From UBA2336 sp964597075 (GTDB taxonomy: Bacteria; Bacteroidota; Bacteroidia; Cytophagales; Cyclobacteriaceae): DNA of 16,853 nt. The notes under the pieces were generated by a model. That model was given only the letters and a program-made list of their open reading frames with translations, was not told the DNA's origin and made no database searches. Of this stretch, positions 12,745 to 16,853 are shown in pieces. The DNA lies in the NCBI GenBank assembly GCA_964597075.1, contig CAZQXC010000047.1:1-16853 (forward strand). The letters run 5' to 3'. The position numbers and the translations under genes are program-made. Each line of letters opens with the position of its first letter. Within the stretch, counting starts at the first letter, position 1.

Positions 12745-14226
12745 ATGAAAAGGAATAGTATAATTGCAGCAGGAGTAATAGTGGTTTTGGTAATCGCTTT
12801 TCTGATTTACAAGAGTAATAGTAAAGGTGATATCATTGATATTTTTGCTTCGGTACAACGTGGCACTTTTAAAGTGGAAATTGAAACTACCGGGGAGTTG
12901 GAGGCGAAGAACTCTGTAAAAATTCAAGCGCCTACACAACTGCGCGAGTACAGGGTTAATAATCTTACCATTCAAACTATTGTTAACGAAGGAACCGTGG
13001 TGGAGCGTGGAGATTGGATCGCTACCCTTGATCGTTCTGAATTTCAGGGGCGCATTAAGGACAAGGAAATTGAATTGGAGAAAGCCCAGGCAAATTTTGT
13101 TCAAACACAGCTTGATACTACCCTTCAATTGCGTCAGTCGCGCGATGAACTTATTAATATGCGTTACGATGTAGATGAAAAGAAAATTATTCTGGAGCAA
13201 TCCAAGTTTGAGCCACCGGCAACCATTAAACAGAACGAAATAAATTTGGAGAAATCACAACGCGCTCTTGAACAAGCGTTAGAAAATTATAAAATCAGAA
13301 AACGGCAAAACATAGAAAAAATGCGCACGGTAAATGCTGAATTGCGAAAGGTTCAAAACGAGTATAATGGTATGATGACGCTCAACTCGGCTTTCAATAT
13401 CGTAGCACCTGAACCAGGTATGGTAATCTATAGGAAGGGATGGGACGGAAAACCGATTAAGGCTGGATCGCAAATCAGTACATGGGACCCGGTGGTCGCT
13501 ACCTTGCCTGATCTAACCACCATGATGTCGAAGACGTATGTAAACGAAGTGGATGTACGGAAAGTAAAGCCCGGTCAAAAAGTTGAGATTGGATTGGATG
13601 CATACCCTGATAAAAAATTATCCGGTCAGGTCATTAATGTAGCCAATGTGGGGGAGCAGCGCCCAAACAGTGATGCCAAAGTATTTCAGGTTGACGTACA
13701 GATTGCAGGCACGGATCCTTCTCTTCGCCCGGCCATGACCACCAGTAATAAAATCATTACCATGGTATTTGATAGTGTGTTATTTGTGCCGCTAGAGTGT
13801 TTGCATAGCGTAGCCGATTCTATCACCTACGTTTATAAGCGCGAAGGTATGAATACGGTTAAGCAGGAAATTATGCTTGGAGAGACCAATGCTAATGATG
13901 CTGTTATATTAGCGGGCCTTCAAGTAAATGATCGTTTACATCTTTCAATACCCGCTTCAATAAGTGGTGACGTTAGGTTGATACCAGAAATGGATGGTAA
14001 GCGCAGGAAGCCAGAACCCAAACAAGATGAAGTTCCAACGGAGCAAACCATTACGCTTCCCAACGGACAGGTAATTAAAGCTTCAGGTAATGGAAGCCCC
14101 CAATTCCAGATGCGAAATAGTCAGCAAACTGAAGCAAACAAAACTACAGAACAAGGACAACGCAGAAAGGGCCAACGTACTACAGAAAGTCAAACTAAGC
14201 CTAAGGCAAGTACGGATAACCAGTAA
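12745..14226 (+). CDS. HlyD/MacA-like periplasmic adaptor (membrane fusion protein)
   Basis: A 493-residue adaptor that joins an inner-membrane transporter to an outer-membrane channel. An N-terminal membrane anchor lies at about 5-23 (SIIAAGVIVVLVIAFLIY). Then come the first lipoyl/barrel half (GELEAKNSVKIQAP, 50-63; VNEGTVVERGDWIATLD, 80-96), a long coiled-coil hairpin (about 100-210, Glu/Lys/Gln-rich with LEKAQANF and LEKSQRALEQALENY), the second lipoyl half (NIVAPEPGMVIYRKGW, 218-233), a beta-barrel (YVNEVDVRKVKPGQKVEIGLDAYP, 265-288) and a membrane-proximal domain (about 345-412). From about 418 there is an unusual hydrophilic Gln/Thr/Lys-rich tail of some 75 residues, absent from compact MacA proteins. 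The permease gene starts 20 nt downstream. The exported substrate is unknown. Confidence 0.88.
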   Translation: MKRNSIIAAGVIVVLVIAFLIYKSNSKGDIIDIFASVQRGTFKVEIETTGELEAKNSVKIQAPTQLREYRVNNLTIQTIVNEGTVVERGDWIATLDRSEFQGRIKDKEIELEKAQANFVQTQLDTTLQLRQSRDELINMRYDVDEKKIILEQSKFEPPATIKQNEINLEKSQRALEQALENYKIRKRQNIEKMRTVNAELRKVQNEYNGMMTLNSAFNIVAPEPGMVIYRKGWDGKPIKAGSQISTWDPVVATLPDLTTMMSKTYVNEVDVRKVKPGQKVEIGLDAYPDKKLSGQVINVANVGEQRPNSDAKVFQVDVQIAGTDPSLRPAMTTSNKIITMVFDSVLFVPLECLHSVADSITYVYKREGMNTVKQEIMLGETNANDAVILAGLQVNDRLHLSIPASISGDVRLIPEMDGKRRKPEPKQDEVPTEQTITLPNGQVIKASGNGSPQFQMRNSQQTEANKTTEQGQRRKGQRTTESQTKPKASTDNQ

Positions 14227-14246
14227 TTAACAGTAATCCTGTAACT

Positions 14247-15608
14247 ATGAAGGAAAGACTCTTTGCAAATCTGTACATCGCTATTGATGCCGTTATTGCT
14301 AATAAACTTCGCTCTTTACTCACAGCATTAGGTATCATCTTTGGAGTAGCGGCTGTTATTGCTATGCTGGCCATTGGTAATGGGGCGCAACAGGAAATTC
14401 TGGAGCAGATTAAATTGGTTGGGGTAAACAACATCGTTATTAAGCCTATAGTAGAGCAGGAGGAGCAAAAAATTGAAGAAGCTTCTGCGGAAAAGGAAAA
14501 GAAGAAATTCTCTCCGGGGTTAACGGTTCGCGATGTTCGCAGCATTATGGAAACCATACCGGGCATCAGTAAAATGAGTCCGGAGATTATTCTGGAGTCC
14601 ACCATCATTAAGAGTGGTATTCGAAGATCAGCCAAACTGGTAGGGGTTGAACCGGTCTATTTTGATATCTACAACTTTGAACTTTCCGAGGGCTCCATAT
14701 TCACACCGGAGCATCTCAAAATTGGTGCGCCTGTATGTATTATCGGTAACTCGATCAGATCAAAATTTTTCCCTACTGAAAATCCAATTGGAAAATCCAT
14801 AAAGGTTGGGCCAAATTGGCTAACCATCATTGGCGTAATGAAGGAACGATATGTTTCTGAAAGCAGTATTGCCAAGCTGGGTATTCGGGATTTTAATATG
14901 GATGTGTACGCGCCACTGCAGACTGTATTAATCCGCTATAAAAACCGTGACCTTGTTACGCAGAACTCAATAACACCTACCCAAAACTTTAGCCGGGGCC
15001 GAATAATAATTATTGGTGGAGACGATACCCAGGATGATTCCGGTCCAGCTGTTAACTATCATCAACTCGACAGGCTGGTGATACAAGTTGACAAGACTCC
15101 TATGCTTACACCAACCGCTGAAATTTTATCACGCTTGCTGCAACGCAGACATTATGGTGTAGTGGATTATGAAATTGAAATTCCTGAGTTGCTTCTCAAG
15201 CAACAACAGCGTACCAACGATATTTTTAACTATGTACTGGGTGCGATAGCGGGTATTTCGTTGCTGGTGGGTGGTATTGGAATTATGAATATTATGCTGG
15301 CCTCTGTATTAGAGCGGATTAAAGAAATCGGTTTACGACTTGCCGTTGGGGCACAGAAGAATGATATTATTCAACAGTTTCTTTTTGAAGCCGTAATGAT
15401 CAGTGTGAGCGGAGGAATTATTGGAGTTATATTAGGCGTTACACTCGCCATGCTGGTCTCTTCCTTTGCTAATATACCTACGGTAATCAGTTTTACTTCT
15501 ATCATTTTGTCCTTTGGTGTTGCCGCCACGGTAGGGCTAATCTTTGGAATTGCCCCGGCCCGAAAAGCTGCCATGCAGGACCCTATTACTTCCTTGCGCT
15601 ATGAATAA
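14247..15608 (+). CDS. MacB/FtsX-type ABC permease without ATPase domain
   Basis: A 453-residue inner-membrane protein of the MacB type with four membrane segments. TM1 lies in about 22-44 (RSLLTALGIIFGVAAVIAML) after an amphipathic start (IAIDAVIANKLR). A periplasmic MacB_PCD-like domain covers about 50-320. TM2-TM4 form the FtsX core: VLGAIAGISLLVGGIGIMN (about 330-348), a helix pair at 374-404 and ILSFGVAATVGLIFGIAPA at about 420-438. The coupling element ERIKEIGLRLAVGAQKNDI (356-374) follows TM2, and the terminal PARKAAMQDPITSLRYE is typical. There is no Walker A or signature motif, so the ATPase must be a separate protein; none is encoded in this window. A charged insert (EQEEQKIEEASAEKEKKK, about 70-87) follows the first periplasmic strand. 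Its stop overlaps the channel gene start by 8 nt. Confidence 0.92.
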   Translation: MKERLFANLYIAIDAVIANKLRSLLTALGIIFGVAAVIAMLAIGNGAQQEILEQIKLVGVNNIVIKPIVEQEEQKIEEASAEKEKKKFSPGLTVRDVRSIMETIPGISKMSPEIILESTIIKSGIRRSAKLVGVEPVYFDIYNFELSEGSIFTPEHLKIGAPVCIIGNSIRSKFFPTENPIGKSIKVGPNWLTIIGVMKERYVSESSIAKLGIRDFNMDVYAPLQTVLIRYKNRDLVTQNSITPTQNFSRGRIIIIGGDDTQDDSGPAVNYHQLDRLVIQVDKTPMLTPTAEILSRLLQRRHYGVVDYEIEIPELLLKQQQRTNDIFNYVLGAIAGISLLVGGIGIMNIMLASVLERIKEIGLRLAVGAQKNDIIQQFLFEAVMISVSGGIIGVILGVTLAMLVSSFANIPTVISFTSIILSFGVAATVGLIFGIAPARKAAMQDPITSLRYE

Positions 15609-16853
15609 AATTTTTCGAATTACACTGGCCACATGGATGATGGTTTCCATGTGCATGCAATCTTATGCTCAACAACAAAAGTATACGTTGCAGGATGTGA
15701 TTGAGCTTGCTAAAAATCAATCTCCATTTTCCAAACAAGCGGAAACCCGTAAGGAAAACCGGTATTGGCAGTATCGGTTTTATAAATCAAACTTTAATCC
15801 GCAGTTGCGCTTAAGTGGCACATTACCGGCCTACACAAAAAGCGTAAGTCAGGCACCTCTGGCAGATGGTTCTTTTCGCTATACCCAGGTAGAACAATCG
15901 AATAATACCATGAATCTTGGGTTAGTGCAACCCTTGTTCTTTACCGGAGGATCGATATCTGTGAATTCAGGCCTTCAATACTTCAGGAATTACCAGGCCG
16001 TTGATCCTCAACCAGAGATTCAGTGGGGTGGTACCGTTATGAATATCCAGTTAACACAACCCATTTTTGCGTTCAATTCATTACGGTGGGATAGAAAAAC
16101 TGAACCACTCCGGTATGAGGAATCCCGTAGAAGTTATGTAGAGGAAATGGAATCGATATCACGAAATGCAGTAACCCGCTTTTTTGATGTGTTAGATGCC
16201 CAGATCAATTTACAGATAGCTGAGTATAACCTGGCTAATAACGATACGATCTATAAAATTGAAGAAGGTCGTTACAATATTGGCACCACACCCAAGGATA
16301 AATTATTACAAGCTGAATTGCAATTGCTTCGCTCACGACAGGATGTGACACAGGCAAAAATCAATTTGCAGATTGCCCGCCTGCAAATGCGAAGCTACCT
16401 GGGGTTACGCAGCAATGAGCAATTTGAATTAGTATTGCCAGAAGAAATTCCTCCGCTATATGTAACGGTTGATGAGGCTATGCAATTAGCGAAGGAGAAT
16501 CGAGCTGATTTCATTGCCTTTGAAAGGCGAAAAGTCGAAGCCGACCGGGAGGTAGCCCAGGCACGAGGTCAACGGTTTCAAACGAATTTAAATGCAGGTT
16601 TTGGATTAAATAATAATGGATTATTGGTCTCTGATATTTACCAGGATCCTACACAACAGCAAACGTTCGCATTATCTCTAAATGTTCCGATTATAGATTG
16701 GGGAAGAAACCAGGCGCGGATGCAGACCGCCATTGCTAATAAAAAATTGAACGATTATGTTATTTCCCAGGATGAGGTAGATTTTGAACAGGAAATCATT
16801 ACCCAGGTTGGCCAGTTTGATGTACTGATTAGTCAGATTGAAATTACCAAAAA
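15601..16853 (+). CDS. TolC-like outer-membrane efflux channel (3' end outside window)
   Basis: An open frame from the ATG at 15601 runs off the window after 417 codons. It begins with a signal peptide (MNKIFRITLATWMMVSMCMQ, SYA just before the likely cleavage site at residue 23). OEP-family features: YTLQDVIELAKNQSP at the mature N terminus, strands with LGLVQPLFFTGG and IQLTQPIFAFNS that suit an outer-membrane barrel, a long helical stretch (NAVTRFFDVLDAQINLQIAE, IEEGRYNIGTTPKDKLLQAE), then a second repeat starting VTVDEAMQLAKENRADFIAF and a second barrel strand, LSLNVPIIDWGRNQARMQ. It completes the adaptor-permease-channel set, with translational coupling to the permease (8-nt overlap). 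It should be about 430-460 residues when complete. Confidence 0.9.
   Translation, partial: MNKIFRITLATWMMVSMCMQSYAQQQKYTLQDVIELAKNQSPFSKQAETRKENRYWQYRFYKSNFNPQLRLSGTLPAYTKSVSQAPLADGSFRYTQVEQSNNTMNLGLVQPLFFTGGSISVNSGLQYFRNYQAVDPQPEIQWGGTVMNIQLTQPIFAFNSLRWDRKTEPLRYEESRRSYVEEMESISRNAVTRFFDVLDAQINLQIAEYNLANNDTIYKIEEGRYNIGTTPKDKLLQAELQLLRSRQDVTQAKINLQIARLQMRSYLGLRSNEQFELVLPEEIPPLYVTVDEAMQLAKENRADFIAFERRKVEADREVAQARGQRFQTNLNAGFGLNNNGLLVSDIYQDPTQQQTFALSLNVPIIDWGRNQARMQTAIANKKLNDYVISQDEVDFEQEIITQVGQFDVLISQIEITK

Noticed and set aside
12715..13200. 161-codon open frame antisense to the adaptor gene
   Set aside because: No domain or signal peptide, and it mirrors the conserved adaptor frame.
14227..14246. 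Small repeat/hairpin CAGTAAT...ACAGTAATCCTGT between adaptor and permease
   Set aside because: Only a 4-bp stem in a 20-nt gap; not a credible terminator or operator.
14201..14635. 144-codon open frame antisense to the permease start
   Set aside because: Its hydrophobic character mirrors the TM1 codons of the permease; not a separate membrane protein.

Overview
The window looks like chromosomal DNA from a Bacteroidota bacterium, most likely of the Cytophagales type. The evidence is a DUF4835/PorD-type type IX secretion protein, a secreted protein with a C-terminal type IX sorting domain, the divergent Bacteroidota form of the RNA polymerase omega subunit next to coaBC, OstA_2-type LPS-transport-like repeats, and TAnnTTTG promoter boxes. 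This placement is inference; there is no rRNA or other taxonomic marker. I saw no prophage, insertion sequence, CRISPR array or tRNA. The genes are densely packed, and no gene-free stretch exceeds about 200 bp.

Left part (52-5713, minus strand): an envelope-biogenesis block. In transcription order it holds an OstA/LptA-like periplasmic protein, a small type IX-sorted secreted protein, the lipoprotein BamD, omega (rpoZ), the coenzyme A enzyme coaBC and PorD. BamD to PorD are packed within 0-9 bp or overlap, so they look like one operon. Outer-membrane protein assembly, LPS handling and type IX secretion thus sit beside a polymerase subunit and a CoA enzyme.

Middle part (5770-9819): tilS (tRNA-Ile lysidine synthase) is divergent from the OstA gene, followed by mdh (malate dehydrogenase). 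The 201-bp gap after mdh holds a nested inverted-repeat element (8152-8309) with two internal palindromes, then a probable bidirectional terminator shared with the convergent HAD phosphatase gene. That gene lies 2 bp downstream of a class I methyltransferase gene carrying an N-terminal CxxC/CxxC knuckle.

Right part (9900-end, plus strand): an ECF sigma factor, a zinc-less membrane anti-sigma factor with a long periplasmic helical tail, and a secreted protein that looks like two copies of one domain. This cassette is followed, after a strong RNA hairpin and a possible promoter, by a tripartite exporter: HlyD/MacA-like adaptor, MacB/FtsX-type permease without an ATPase domain, and a TolC-like outer-membrane channel that runs off the window. 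A working model is that the sigma/anti-sigma pair senses an envelope signal, with the duplicated protein as partner or output. Control of the exporter by this sigma factor is only suggested by proximity.

The most interesting unexplained items are the composite palindromic element after mdh, the duplicated-domain protein in the sigma cassette, the plus-strand-specific hairpin before the exporter, and the repeated placement of -7-like boxes 4-8 nt before start codons, which hints at very short or absent mRNA leaders.
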